Shown here one piece after another: positions 6,479 through 14,620 of a stretch of 17,600 nucleotides of DNA (positions within the stretch are counted from its first letter, which is position 1; the number at the start of each line of letters is the position of its first letter). The translations under genes were made by a program, and so were the position numbers. The stretch covers positions 1 through 17,600 of the forward strand of contig DHOR01000016.1 in NCBI GenBank assembly GCA_002409995.1, read 5' to 3'. The notes below the pieces were generated by a model, which was not told the origin of the DNA, ran no database searches, and saw only the letters and a program-made list of their open reading frames with translations. The DNA is from Hungatella sp. UBA5385. Its GTDB lineage: Bacteria > Bacillota > Clostridia > Lachnospirales > Lachnospiraceae.

Positions 6479-8197
6479 ATGAAAAAGATGGCACTTGTTT
6501 TAGCTGCTGTTATGACTTCAGGTATGATTCTTACTGCCTGTGGTGGCGGCGCTAAAACTGAACCAACAACAACTGCTGGAGCAGAGACAACTGCAGCAGC
6601 TGGTTCTGAAGCAGCTGGTACAGAAGAAACAACAGCACCGGCAGAAGGAGGGGGCGCAGGACTAGATCTGGCTGTACAGGTAGGACCTGATCCAGAGACA
6701 ATTGACCCCGCATTAAACAGTGCAGTTGACGGAGCAAACATTATCGTTCATGCTTTTGAGACTCTTTTAACTGTAGATTCTGAGAGTAAGATCGTTCCAG
6801 GTCAGGCTGAATCATTTGAAGTATCTGATGACGGACTTACATATACATTCCATCTTCGTGATGGTTTGAAGTGGAGTGATGGCACACCACTTACAGCTAA
6901 TGATTTTGTATATTCATGGAAGAGACTTGCAGATCCTGAGACAGCAGCTCCATATGCAGCTGATATGCTTGGCTACGTAAAGGGTTATGAGGAGGCAGCT
7001 GCAGGCAATATTGATGCACTTGGTGTTACTGCACCAGATGACAAGACTTTCGTAGTAGAATTATCTGTACCATGCGTATACTTTGACAAGCTTTCAACAC
7101 ATGCTTCCATGGTTCCTTTACAGCAGGCTACTATTGATGCTAATGGTGAGCAGTGGACTCTGACACCAGAGACATATATCAGCAACGGTCCTTTAAAGAT
7201 GATCGAGTGGGTACCAGGTTCTCATGTTACATTTGCTAAGAATGAGAATTACTGGCAGGCAGATAAGGTTACATTAAACACACTGAAGTTTGTTCTTATG
7301 GAAGATTCCAATGCTTCTTACAGTGCATACCAGACAGGTGAAGTTTCCATGATTAAGGATGTTCCTACAGAAGAAGTTCCAAGCTTAAGAGGAAGCGAAG
7401 ATTTCCATGTAGAGCCTATTATGGGTACTTACTATGTAAGCTTTATGACACAAAAGGCACCATTTGATAATGCTGACGTTCGTATGGCTTTAAGCCTTGC
7501 AGTTGATCGTGATTATGTTGCTAATACAGTAATGCAGGGAACTTATTCCCCAGCTACTAACTTTGTTGGCCCAGGTCTTTCCGATGCAGAGCCAGGTTCT
7601 AAGTATGATGAAGTAACACGTAAGAACAATGGCGGTGACTTCTTTGACACAGCTAATCACGAAGCTGATGTAGCTAAGGCTAAGGAATTACTTGCTAAAG
7701 CCGGATATCCGGATGGCGAAGGATTCCCAACTATTGAATATATGTCCAACGATGCAGGTTATCACAAAGTTCTGGCTGAGTACTTACAGAGCTGCTGGAA
7801 AGAGACACTTGGCATCAACATGGATATTAAGATTGTTGAGTGGTCTACATTTACACCAACCCGTCGTGCAGGTGACTACCAGATCGCACGTAATGGCTGG
7901 GTATATGACTATGATGATCCTTCCAACATGCTGAACTTAATGATTTCTACCAGCGGTAACAACGATGGTAAATATAATAACCCAGAGGTAGATGCGCTTT
8001 TAGACAAGGCTAACTCTACAGCAGACGTAGCAGAGCACTATCAGCTTCTTCACGAAGCAGAGAACATGATTCTTGAAGATGCAGCGATTGCACCAATTGC
8101 TTACTACAACGATTTCTGGCTTCAGGATCCTGACTTAAAGGGATCATGGCATTCACCATATGGCTACTGGTACTTCCAGTATGCTACAATGGAATAA
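6479..8197 (+). CDS. oppA: Peptide-binding lipoprotein of the Opp transporter (SBP_bac_5 family)
   Basis: The 572-residue extracellular solute-binding protein delivers peptides to the OppBCDF channel. The N-terminus MKKMALVLAAVMTSGMILTAC is a lipoprotein signal peptide with lipobox LTAC, so Cys21 should be lipidated and anchor the protein to the membrane. Residues about 25-60 are a Thr/Glu/Ala/Gly-rich flexible linker. The family 5 binding fold follows: DPETIDPALN, AFETLLTV, TYTFHLRDGLKWSDGTPLTANDFVYSWKR, VRMALSLAVDR, and the C-terminal GYWYFQYA. A strong AGAGGAGG site precedes the ATG. By hand count about 20 of 26 Lys codons are AAG, a bias also seen in rpsB and tsf, which suggests high expression. 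A promoter and stem-loop upstream allow it to be made in excess of the permease. Exact ligand length is unknown; a dipeptide or other nickel/peptide role is less likely. Confidence 0.93.
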   Translation: MKKMALVLAAVMTSGMILTACGGGAKTEPTTTAGAETTAAAGSEAAGTEETTAPAEGGGAGLDLAVQVGPDPETIDPALNSAVDGANIIVHAFETLLTVDSESKIVPGQAESFEVSDDGLTYTFHLRDGLKWSDGTPLTANDFVYSWKRLADPETAAPYAADMLGYVKGYEEAAAGNIDALGVTAPDDKTFVVELSVPCVYFDKLSTHASMVPLQQATIDANGEQWTLTPETYISNGPLKMIEWVPGSHVTFAKNENYWQADKVTLNTLKFVLMEDSNASYSAYQTGEVSMIKDVPTEEVPSLRGSEDFHVEPIMGTYYVSFMTQKAPFDNADVRMALSLAVDRDYVANTVMQGTYSPATNFVGPGLSDAEPGSKYDEVTRKNNGGDFFDTANHEADVAKAKELLAKAGYPDGEGFPTIEYMSNDAGYHKVLAEYLQSCWKETLGINMDIKIVEWSTFTPTRRAGDYQIARNGWVYDYDDPSNMLNLMISTSGNNDGKYNNPEVDALLDKANSTADVAEHYQLLHEAENMILEDAAIAPIAYYNDFWLQDPDLKGSWHSPYGYWYFQYATME

Positions 8198-8215
8198 TCA
8201 GCCCATGTAAATAAT

Positions 8216-8259
8216 GAGAGCTGTCCGAAAGATAATATCTTTTGGGCAGCTCTCTTTTT
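8216..8259 (+). terminator. Strong rho-independent terminator after oppA
   Basis: GAGAGCTGTCC (8216-8226) pairs with GGGCAGCTCTC (8244-8254) with one G-T pair. The stem continues through GAAAGAT/ATCTTTT to a 3-nt loop (8234-8236), about 18 bp in all, followed by TTTTT (8255-8259). It ends the opp block cleanly and separates it from pyrH. Confidence 0.92.
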
Positions 8260-8314
8260 GGCTGAATCCATGTTTTAAATCTATGTTTCAGGAAATGAGA
8301 GGGAAAACTTCCTC

Positions 8315-8343
8315 TTTCCAATGGGTCAAAAATATGCTATAAT
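8315..8343 (+). promoter_or_regulatory. Extended -10 promoter of pyrH and downstream operon
   Basis: A perfect TATAAT (8338-8343) is preceded by TGC (8335-8337), the extended -10 element. A -35 TTTCCA (8315-8320) lies at 17-bp spacing. A small dyad AGAGG (8298-8302) / CCTCT (8311-8315) abuts the -35. The predicted start is near 8350, giving a leader of about 32 nt. It probably drives pyrH-frr and likely the following lipid genes. Confidence 0.82.
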
Positions 8344-8381
8344 CATTCGTGACAATACAAAAGCACAGGAGAATTGATAAG

Positions 8382-9083
8382 ATGAATCCAAGACGTGTAT
8401 TATTAAAATTAAGTGGTGAAGCACTTGCCGGTCCAAATAAGACGGGATATGATGAAGAGACTGTTAAGGAAGTGGCACGGCAGGTTAAGATATCTGTAGA
8501 TGCAGGTGTGGAAGTAGGAATCATAATCGGTGGAGGAAACTTCTGGCGGGGCAGGACAAGTAATGCCATTGACAGAACCAAGGCAGATCAGATCGGTATG
8601 CTGGCTACTGTTATGAACTGTATCTATGTATCTGAGATATTCCGTAATGCAGGGATGAACACTCAGATATTAACACCTTTTGAATGTGGTTCCATGACGA
8701 AGATATTTTCCAAGGACAGAGCCAACAAGTATTTTAAGCGTGGTATGGTAGTGTTCTTTGCAGGTGGTATAGGACACCCGTATTTCTCCACGGATACAGG
8801 AATTGCACTTCGTGCCATTGAGATGGAAGCGGACTGCATACTGCTGGCTAAGTCTATTGATGGTGTATATGACAGTGATCCCAAACTGAATCCGGAAGCT
8901 AAGAAGTATGATGAGATTACCATTCAGGAAGTGATTGATAAGCAACTGGGAGTCATTGACCTTACCGCTTCCATTATGTGTATGGAGAACAAAATGCCAT
9001 TGGCAGTTTTTAGTTTAAATGAGAAAGACAGCATTGCCAATGCAATGCAGGGAAAAATAAACGGTACAATAGTGACCGCGTAA
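8382..9083 (+). CDS. pyrH: UMP kinase
   Basis: This 233-residue cytoplasmic enzyme phosphorylates UMP to UDP with ATP in pyrimidine nucleotide synthesis. It belongs to the amino-acid-kinase fold, not the P-loop kinases. Visible motifs are the N-terminal LLKLSGEAL (K9, S11-G12-E13), the glycine loop IIGGGNFWRGR (residues 48-58), the UMP-site helix DRTKADQIGMLATVMN, TGIALRAIEMEAD, and DGVYDSDPKLNP near the ATP site. Length matches the bacterial norm of 230-245. ATG 8382 is chosen because AGGAGA (8367-8372) is placed for it and the protein then begins MNPRRVLLKLSGEAL. An in-frame ATG at 8349 would add 11 residues before the motif and lies at the predicted transcript start. frr follows after 19 nt. 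Bacterial UMP kinases are usually GTP-activated and UTP-inhibited. Confidence 0.97.
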   Translation: MNPRRVLLKLSGEALAGPNKTGYDEETVKEVARQVKISVDAGVEVGIIIGGGNFWRGRTSNAIDRTKADQIGMLATVMNCIYVSEIFRNAGMNTQILTPFECGSMTKIFSKDRANKYFKRGMVVFFAGGIGHPYFSTDTGIALRAIEMEADCILLAKSIDGVYDSDPKLNPEAKKYDEITIQEVIDKQLGVIDLTASIMCMENKMPLAVFSLNEKDSIANAMQGKINGTIVTA

Positions 9084-9102
9084 AATCAGGAGGATGTAAG
9101 AT

Positions 9103-9657
9103 ATGCAGGAGAGTTTACAGGTATACGAAGAGAAGATGAATAAAACACTGGAATCACTGGAGCGTGATTACAATACAATCCGTGCTGGTCGTGCTAATCC
9201 CCGTGTTCTTGACAGGATCAGAGTGAATTATTACGGAACACTTACTCCTATTCAGCAGGTAGGCAATGTTTCTATACCTGAAGCACGTATGATTCTGATT
9301 CAGCCATGGGAGAAGAGCCTGTTAAAAGATATTGAGAGAGCGATTCTCACCTCTGACTTAGGCATTAATCCTACCAATGATGGTAATTCGATTCGTCTTG
9401 TTTTTCCAGAGCTGACAGAGGAGCGAAGAAAAGAATTAGTTAAAGATGTTAAGAAAAAAGGAGAAGCAGCCAAGGTTGCTATTCGTAATATCCGTCGTGA
9501 TGCCAATGATTTCTTTAAAAAGCAGTTTAAGGCAGATGAGATATCTGAGGATGATTTAAAGGATTACGAAGATGGAGTACAGAAATTAACGGATAAGATG
9601 GTTGAACAGGTTGACAAAGCTGTTGAGGCAAAGTCTAAGGATCTTCTTACTGTATAA
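9103..9657 (+). CDS. frr: Ribosome recycling factor
   Basis: The 184-residue RRF works with EF-G to split the post-termination ribosome. The protein shows the standard pattern: helix 1 with MNKTLESLERDYNTIRAGRANP (RAGRANP near residues 27-33), domain II with YYGTLTPIQQVGNVSIPEARMILIQPWEKSLLKDIERAI and GINPTNDGNSIRLVFPELTEERRKELVK, then the long C-terminal helices KKKGEAAKVAIRNIRRDAND. Length is the usual 185 or so. GGAGG (9089-9093) precedes the ATG by 9 nt. It follows pyrH closely, the normal bacterial pairing, and is followed by a hairpin before uppS. Confidence 0.98.
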   Translation: MQESLQVYEEKMNKTLESLERDYNTIRAGRANPRVLDRIRVNYYGTLTPIQQVGNVSIPEARMILIQPWEKSLLKDIERAILTSDLGINPTNDGNSIRLVFPELTEERRKELVKDVKKKGEAAKVAIRNIRRDANDFFKKQFKADEISEDDLKDYEDGVQKLTDKMVEQVDKAVEAKSKDLLTV

Positions 9658-9661
9658 AATT

Positions 9662-9706
9662 AAACAGGGGCAGGCATTATGCCTGTCCTGTTTGTTATGT
9701 GTATTT
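9662..9706 (+). terminator. Hairpin between frr and uppS, weak or partial terminator
   Basis: AAACAGG (9662-9668) pairs with CCTGTTT (9687-9693), and CAGGC (9671-9675) with GCCTG (9681-9685), separated by a small GG/T internal bulge around an ATTAT loop. The following run TTTGTTATGTGTATTT is T-rich but interrupted. uppS starts only 24 nt after the stem, so partial termination with read-through into the lipid genes is likely. Confidence 0.55.
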
Positions 9707-9716
9707 AGGAGAAATT

Positions 9717-10448
9717 ATGGAAAAAGAAATTACGATTACTGAGAATATGATAATTCCCGATCATGTGGCGATTATTTTAGATGGCAATGGAAGATGGGCG
9801 AAAAAACGCGGACTTCCAAGAAGCTTAGGCCATAAGGAAGGCTGTGTTGTAGTAGAGAGAACCGTAGAGGATGCTGCCCGTATGGGGATTAAGTATTTAA
9901 CAGTCTACGGATTTTCCACAGAGAACTGGAAGCGCTCCATGGATGAAGTGGGAGCGTTAATGCAGTTGTTCCGTTATTATATGGTAAGACTATTAAAGGT
10001 TGCAAAAGCTAACAACGTGCGGGTTCGTATGATTGGAGAACGGAGCCGGTTTGATCAGGATATTATTGACGGAATTAATAAGCTGGAGGATCAGACTAAG
10101 GATAACACAGGGCTTACCTTTGTGATTGCAGTGAATTATGGGGGCAGAGATGAGATTGTACGCTCTGTACAGAAGATTATGAAGGATACAGAAGAAGGTA
10201 AGATCACTTCTGATGAGATGACAGAAGCTATGTTTACCTCTTATCTTGATACAGCAGCAATTCCGGATCCGGATCTTCTAATCCGCACAAGCGGGGAATT
10301 GCGTCTTTCCAACTATCTGTTGTGGCAGCTTGCCTATACAGAGCTTTATGTTACCGACTGCCTTTGGCCTGATTTCAATAAAGAAGAATTGAAAAAAGCT
10401 ATTGTAGCGTACAATAGTAGGGAACGAAGATTTGGAGGAGTGAAGTAA
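9717..10448 (+). CDS. uppS: Undecaprenyl (isoprenyl) diphosphate synthase, cis-prenyltransferase
   Basis: The 243-residue enzyme adds isopentenyl units in cis to farnesyl diphosphate, making the C55 carrier for peptidoglycan and other wall polymers. The catalytic block HVAIILDGNGRWAKKRG is at residues 16-32, with the Mg-binding aspartate at D22. Further conserved parts are GHKEG, LTVYGFSTENWKR, and the C-terminal LIRTSGELRLSNYLLWQLAYTELY followed by WPDF near residues 188-220. Most bacteria have SGEQRLSN; the Leu in place of Gln is a mild variant. Start ATG 9717 is chosen with AGGAGA (9707-9712). An ATG at 9699 would add six residues and overlaps the ribosome site. The neighbours cdsA and dxr give a lipid-precursor operon. 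Confidence 0.96.
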   Translation: MEKEITITENMIIPDHVAIILDGNGRWAKKRGLPRSLGHKEGCVVVERTVEDAARMGIKYLTVYGFSTENWKRSMDEVGALMQLFRYYMVRLLKVAKANNVRVRMIGERSRFDQDIIDGINKLEDQTKDNTGLTFVIAVNYGGRDEIVRSVQKIMKDTEEGKITSDEMTEAMFTSYLDTAAIPDPDLLIRTSGELRLSNYLLWQLAYTELYVTDCLWPDFNKEELKKAIVAYNSRERRFGGVK

Positions 10449-10474
10449 TCAACAACCCATAAGGAGGAATCGCC

Positions 10475-11275
10475 ATGTTTACAACCAGACTCATCAGCGG
10501 TATTATCCTTGTTTTAATATCACTGGTTACTGTCAGCAGAGGAGGTCTGCTCCTTTTTGCTGCAACGGTTGCTATATCTATAATCGGAGTGTTTGAGTTT
10601 TACCGGGTGATGAATGTACAGAAGAATATTCTTGGATATGCAGGGTATGTGATGGTTCTTGTTTATTATGGCCTTCTCTGGTTTAAAGATGAACAGTATA
10701 CCATGCTGATGTCCATTGCTTTTTTAATGATACTGATGACAATTTATGTATTTACTTTTCCAAAGTTTAAAACCAATGAGATTATGAGCGCGTTTTTTGG
10801 CTTCTTCTATGTAGCTGTAATGCTTTCTTATCTCTACCAGGTTCGTATGATGGCTGATGGAAGATATCTTGTATGGCTGATCTTTTTAAGTTCCTGGGGT
10901 TGTGATACCTGTGCTTATTGTGTAGGCACACTTTTAGGGAAACATAAGCTGGCACCTGTTTTAAGCCCTAAGAAATCCATAGAGGGAGCAATTGGCGGTG
11001 CCGCAGGAGCTGCTCTTCTTGGTTTTATTTATGCAGTGATATTTGGAGGTTATATGACAGATGTGACCAATCCTCTGGTGGCATGTACTTTTGCCTGCGC
11101 TATTGCAGCAGTCATATCCCAGATTGGTGATTTGGCTGCTTCAGCTATTAAGAGGAATCATTCTGTAAAAGATTATGGTCATTTAATACCCGGTCATGGA
11201 GGAATTTTAGACCGGTTTGACAGCATGCTTTTTACAGCACCGGCGATTTATTTTGCGGTAACATTTTTAAGCTGA
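10475..11275 (+). CDS. cdsA: Phosphatidate cytidylyltransferase (CDP-diacylglycerol synthase)
   Basis: This 266-residue integral membrane enzyme converts phosphatidic acid and CTP to CDP-diacylglycerol, the branch point of phospholipid synthesis. The family signature is complete at residues 223-249 (SAIKRNHSVKDYGHLIPGHG followed by GILDRFD), with the charged residues that bind metal and CTP. Upstream are several hydrophobic membrane segments: residues 5-35, about 45-70, 75-95, 100-118, 170-190 and 200-220. PKKSIEGAIGG is another conserved block. Length is typical of Firmicutes CdsA. AGGAGG (10462-10467) precedes the ATG by 7 nt. The order uppS-cdsA-dxr is the standard bacterial arrangement. 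Confidence 0.97.
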   Translation: MFTTRLISGIILVLISLVTVSRGGLLLFAATVAISIIGVFEFYRVMNVQKNILGYAGYVMVLVYYGLLWFKDEQYTMLMSIAFLMILMTIYVFTFPKFKTNEIMSAFFGFFYVAVMLSYLYQVRMMADGRYLVWLIFLSSWGCDTCAYCVGTLLGKHKLAPVLSPKKSIEGAIGGAAGAALLGFIYAVIFGGYMTDVTNPLVACTFACAIAAVISQIGDLAASAIKRNHSVKDYGHLIPGHGGILDRFDSMLFTAPAIYFAVTFLS

Positions 11276-11308
11276 TGAAAAGCTGACGACAAAGGAGCAA
11301 AAGATACA

Positions 11309-12451
11309 ATGAAGAAAATAGCGATTCTGGGATCCACAGGCTCCATAGGAACCCAGACTTTAGACATAGTGAGAACTCAAAAAGATATTAAGGTAACAGC
11401 TCTTGCTGCAGGTTCCAATATTGTTTTGCTGGAACAGCAGATCAGGGAATTTGCTCCAAAGCTGGTTTGTGTATGGGATCAGGAGAAGGCAAAGGAACTG
11501 GCTCTGGCAGTGAAGGATTTGAATGTTAAGGTAGTTACCGGAATTGATGGACTGCTGGAGGCTGCAACAGAGCCTGAAGCAGAGATTGTAGTCACTGCAA
11601 TTGTTGGAATGATCGGTATTCAGCCGACTATAGCTGCTATGAAAGCGGGCAAAGACATTGCACTGGCCAATAAAGAGACACTTGTGACTGCAGGTCATAT
11701 TATTATGCCTCTTGCTGAAGAGCTGGGAGTGAAGATTCTTCCTGTAGACAGTGAGCACAGTGCTATATTCCAGTGTTTAAACGGAGAAAATGGAAAACAG
11801 ATTCATAAGCTGCTTCTAACTGCATCAGGCGGTCCCTTTCGTGGTAAGACAAGAGAGGAGCTTTCTAATGTAGAAGTAGAAGATGCATTAAAGCATCCCA
11901 ACTGGTCTATGGGAAGGAAGATTACTATTGATTCCTCCACTATGGTGAATAAGGGCCTGGAGGTTATGGAAGCCAGATGGCTGTTTGGTGTGGAGATGGA
12001 TCAGGTTCAGGTGGTAGTTCAGCCTAAGAGCATTATTCATTCCATGGTAGAGTTTATAGATGGAGCAGTGGTTGCACAGCTTGGTACACCGGATATGAAG
12101 CTGCCCATTCAATATGCCATTTATTATCCGGAGCGCCGTTATCTGCCTGGGGAACGGCTGGACTTCTGGGCTATGAACCAGATTACATTTGAAAAACCCG
12201 ATATGATTAATTTTCCGGGGCTTAGGCTGGCTTATGAGGCGGGAAGAACAGGCGGCTCTATGCCCACTGTTTATAATGCTGCCAATGAACGTGCAGTAGC
12301 CAAATTTTTAAACAGGGAAATTCCATATCTTGCTATTACTGATATAATAGAGGGGGCTATGAAAGGGCATACTGTTAGGAAGAATCCAACGGTAGAAGAG
12401 ATTCTTGAAACAGAGGCTGAAGTTTATAGTTATATAGAAAGCAGGTGGTAG
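11309..12451 (+). CDS. dxr: 1-deoxy-D-xylulose 5-phosphate reductoisomerase
   Basis: The 380-residue cytoplasmic enzyme rearranges and reduces DXP to MEP with NADPH, the committed step of the MEP isoprenoid pathway; it is the fosmidomycin target. The NADPH-binding loop GSTGSIG is at residues 8-14. Then come ANKETLVTAG, the metal-binding PVDSEHSAIFQCL (Asp and Glu ligands), the substrate loop LLTASGGPFRG, HPNWSMGRKITIDSSTMVNKGLEVMEARWLF, and the C-terminal four-helix part with YNAANERAVAKFL. Length is normal. AGGAG (11293-11297) precedes the ATG by 11 nt. The rseP start follows the stop after one base, so the two are likely coupled. ispG in the same cluster supplies a later step of the same pathway. 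Confidence 0.98.
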   Translation: MKKIAILGSTGSIGTQTLDIVRTQKDIKVTALAAGSNIVLLEQQIREFAPKLVCVWDQEKAKELALAVKDLNVKVVTGIDGLLEAATEPEAEIVVTAIVGMIGIQPTIAAMKAGKDIALANKETLVTAGHIIMPLAEELGVKILPVDSEHSAIFQCLNGENGKQIHKLLLTASGGPFRGKTREELSNVEVEDALKHPNWSMGRKITIDSSTMVNKGLEVMEARWLFGVEMDQVQVVVQPKSIIHSMVEFIDGAVVAQLGTPDMKLPIQYAIYYPERRYLPGERLDFWAMNQITFEKPDMINFPGLRLAYEAGRTGGSMPTVYNAANERAVAKFLNREIPYLAITDIIEGAMKGHTVRKNPTVEEILETEAEVYSYIESRW

Positions 12452-12452
12452 A

Positions 12453-13511
12453 TTGATTAGTATTATTGTAGCAATATTAGTATTTGGACTGATTGTAATG
12501 ATCCATGAATTTGGTCATTTTATATTTGCGAAGTTAAATGGTATTTCTGTGGTAGAATTTTCTATTGGTATGGGACCAAGGCTTCTTCATTTTAAAAAGG
12601 GGGAAACCACTTATTCTATTAAGGCGCTGCCTATAGGCGGTTCCTGTATGATGTTAGGAGAAGATGAGGAAAATCCCGATGACAGGGCATTTAATAATAA
12701 ATCCATATTGGCAAGAATGTCGGTTATTTTTGCAGGTCCTGTATTTAATTTTATACTTGCATTTGTGCTTGCTCTTATTTTGGTGGGAATGAGCGGATAT
12801 GATATTACTGTAATCAATGAAGTTGCAGAAGGTTCCCCTGCTTATGAGGCAGGACTCCAGCCAGGAGATAGGCTGATCCGTGTTAACGATGAGAATGTCA
12901 CCTTACTCAGGGATTATGTTCTTTATAATTTAACAAACCCAGATGAGCTGATGAATCAGGTTGAATATGTAAGAACCAATACGGCTACAGGTCAAGAGGA
13001 ACATCATGTTGTCAATGTAACACCTGAGTATTCGGAGGAAGAAAACAGGTATTTAATCGGTATTAGCCTGGGAAGAGAAAACATACCTGTTAAATCGCCT
13101 TTGCAGCTGATAAAGTATGGCTATTTGGAGATGGAATATGATGTAAAAGTTACTGTAATAAGTCTTGGCATGCTTTTAAGCGGTAAAGCAAGTGTCAATG
13201 ATTTAAGCGGTCCTGTTGGAATTGTGGTTATGATTGATGACTCTGTAAAGGCAGGGCTTACAGTAGGAATAGCGGCGGCTGTGATGAATGTTCTAAGTAT
13301 GTGTATACTGCTTAGTGCAAACCTGGGAGTTATGAACCTATTGCCAATTCCTGCTCTTGATGGCGGAAGGCTTTTATTTCTAATTATAGAGGCTATCAGA
13401 GGCAAACGCATGCCTCCTGAAAAGGAAGGTATGGTTAATTTAATCAGTTTGATGGCACTGATGGCATTGATGCTCTTTGTAATTTTCAATGATATCAGCC
13501 GTTTTCTGTAA
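12453..13511 (+). CDS. rseP: Site-2 intramembrane zinc metalloprotease, RseP/RasP family
   Basis: This 352-residue membrane protease cleaves membrane-embedded anti-sigma factors and leftover signal peptides. The zinc motif HEFGH is at residues 18-22 in the first membrane helix, and the second catalytic block NLLPIPALDGG, with metal ligand D303, is at 295-305. Between them lie a second helix near residue 90-115 and one PDZ domain (about 120-200, AYEAGLQPGDRLIRVNDENV). That matches Gram-positive members of about 350-420 residues, with a single PDZ as in RasP. The start is TTG 12453, with AGGTGG (12443-12448) just upstream and only one base after the dxr stop. No better ATG lies before the HExxH motif, which is near the N-terminus in the family. 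The TTG start suggests modest translation. The substrate cannot be told from this window. Confidence 0.95.
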   Translation: MISIIVAILVFGLIVMIHEFGHFIFAKLNGISVVEFSIGMGPRLLHFKKGETTYSIKALPIGGSCMMLGEDEENPDDRAFNNKSILARMSVIFAGPVFNFILAFVLALILVGMSGYDITVINEVAEGSPAYEAGLQPGDRLIRVNDENVTLLRDYVLYNLTNPDELMNQVEYVRTNTATGQEEHHVVNVTPEYSEEENRYLIGISLGRENIPVKSPLQLIKYGYLEMEYDVKVTVISLGMLLSGKASVNDLSGPVGIVVMIDDSVKAGLTVGIAAAVMNVLSMCILLSANLGVMNLLPIPALDGGRLLFLIIEAIRGKRMPPEKEGMVNLISLMALMALMLFVIFNDISRFL

Positions 13512-13556
13512 CAATCTGTATGGATAATCAATACAGTTCTGATAATGGAGGTTATA

Positions 13557-14609
13557 ATGTATAGAGATCATACAAAGGTCATCAGAATCGGTGACAGGGC
13601 TATCGGAGGCGGTAATCCTGTGCTGATTCAGTCCATGTGCAACACGAAAACAGATGATGTGGAGGCAACAGTCAGCCAGATTATAAAACTGGAGGAATCC
13701 GGCTGTGAGATTATCCGGGTGGCTGTTCCTGATATGGAAGCTGCCAAAGCCCTGAAACAGATTAAAAGCAGAATCCATATTCCCCTGGTAGCAGATATTC
13801 ATTTTGACTATCGGCTGGCAATTGCTGCCATTGAATATGGTGCAGATAAAATCAGAATTAATCCGGGTAATATCGGAAGTGAAGACAGAGTGAGAGCTGT
13901 TGTTGACAAAGCAAAGGAATATCAGGTGCCCATTCGGGTTGGTGTTAACAGCGGTTCTCTGGAAAAGGACCTCCTTGCCAAACACGGCGGTGTAACTGCA
14001 GAAGGACTTGTGGAAAGCGCACTTCATAAGGTGAAGATGATAGAGAATATGGGCTATGATAATCTGGTTATTAGCATCAAATCCTCTGATGTTTTGATGT
14101 GTATAAAAGCCCATGAATTAATAGCTAAAAAAACAGCTTATCCGCTTCATGTAGGAATTACGGAAGCAGGTACCCTGTTTTCAGGAACTATTAAGTCTTC
14201 AGCAGGACTTGGGATTATTCTCTACCAGGGAATCGGTGATACCATTCGCGTATCATTAACCGGCGATCCTGTAGAGGAGGTAAAGGCAGCAAAGCAGATA
14301 TTAAAAACCCTTGGCCTTCGTAAGGGGGGCATAGAGGTGGTTTCCTGCCCAACCTGCGGCAGAACAAGAATAGATCTTATTTCTCTGGCAAATCAGGTGG
14401 AAACTATGGTATCATCCTTTGACCATTTGGATATTAAGGTAGCTGTTATGGGCTGCGTTGTCAATGGCCCAGGTGAAGCCAGGGAAGCTGATATTGGAAT
14501 AGCCGGAGGAATAGGAGAAGGGCTTCTTATTAAAAAAGGAGAAGTGATCCGGAAGGTACCGGAAGAGGAACTGCTTAACGCCTTAAAGGCAGAGCTTATG
14601 AAAATGTAA
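13557..14609 (+). CDS. ispG: 4-hydroxy-3-methylbut-2-en-1-yl diphosphate synthase (iron-sulfur)
   Basis: The 350-residue enzyme converts MEcPP to HMBPP, the penultimate step of the MEP pathway, with a [4Fe-4S] cluster and a reduced flavodoxin or ferredoxin. The N-terminal TIM barrel shows PVLIQSMCNTKTDDVEATV and ADIHFDYRLA, then IRINPGNIG. The C-terminal cluster domain has the three ligand cysteines C264 and C267 (CPTCGRT) and C300 (MGCVVNGPGEA), plus E307 at the spacing of the fourth ligand in studied homologues. Length fits the bacterial form without the plant insertion. Start ATG 13557 is chosen because GGAGG (13547-13551) directly precedes it; an ATG at 13545 overlaps that site. It sits between rseP and polC, where Bacillus subtilis has proS. 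dxr upstream is in the same pathway. Confidence 0.97.
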   Translation: MYRDHTKVIRIGDRAIGGGNPVLIQSMCNTKTDDVEATVSQIIKLEESGCEIIRVAVPDMEAAKALKQIKSRIHIPLVADIHFDYRLAIAAIEYGADKIRINPGNIGSEDRVRAVVDKAKEYQVPIRVGVNSGSLEKDLLAKHGGVTAEGLVESALHKVKMIENMGYDNLVISIKSSDVLMCIKAHELIAKKTAYPLHVGITEAGTLFSGTIKSSAGLGIILYQGIGDTIRVSLTGDPVEEVKAAKQILKTLGLRKGGIEVVSCPTCGRTRIDLISLANQVETMVSSFDHLDIKVAVMGCVVNGPGEAREADIGIAGGIGEGLLIKKGEVIRKVPEEELLNALKAELMKM

Positions 14610-14620
14610 CAGGTGATACA

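Noticed and set aside
2237..8215. Search for insertion-sequence ends, direct repeats or integrase remnants flanking the opp block
   Set aside because: Reading both flanks I found only terminators and promoters, with no matching repeats or mobile gene fragments.
13516..13536. Small hairpin CTGTAT / ATACAG between rseP and ispG
   Set aside because: It has only six A/T-leaning pairs with a 9-nt loop and no T-tract. It is too weak to call a terminator or regulator.
13440..14114. A 224-codon open frame on the minus strand across rseP and ispG
   Set aside because: It lies antisense to two clearly identified genes, has no recognisable motif or ribosome site, and its residue content is that of a shadow frame.
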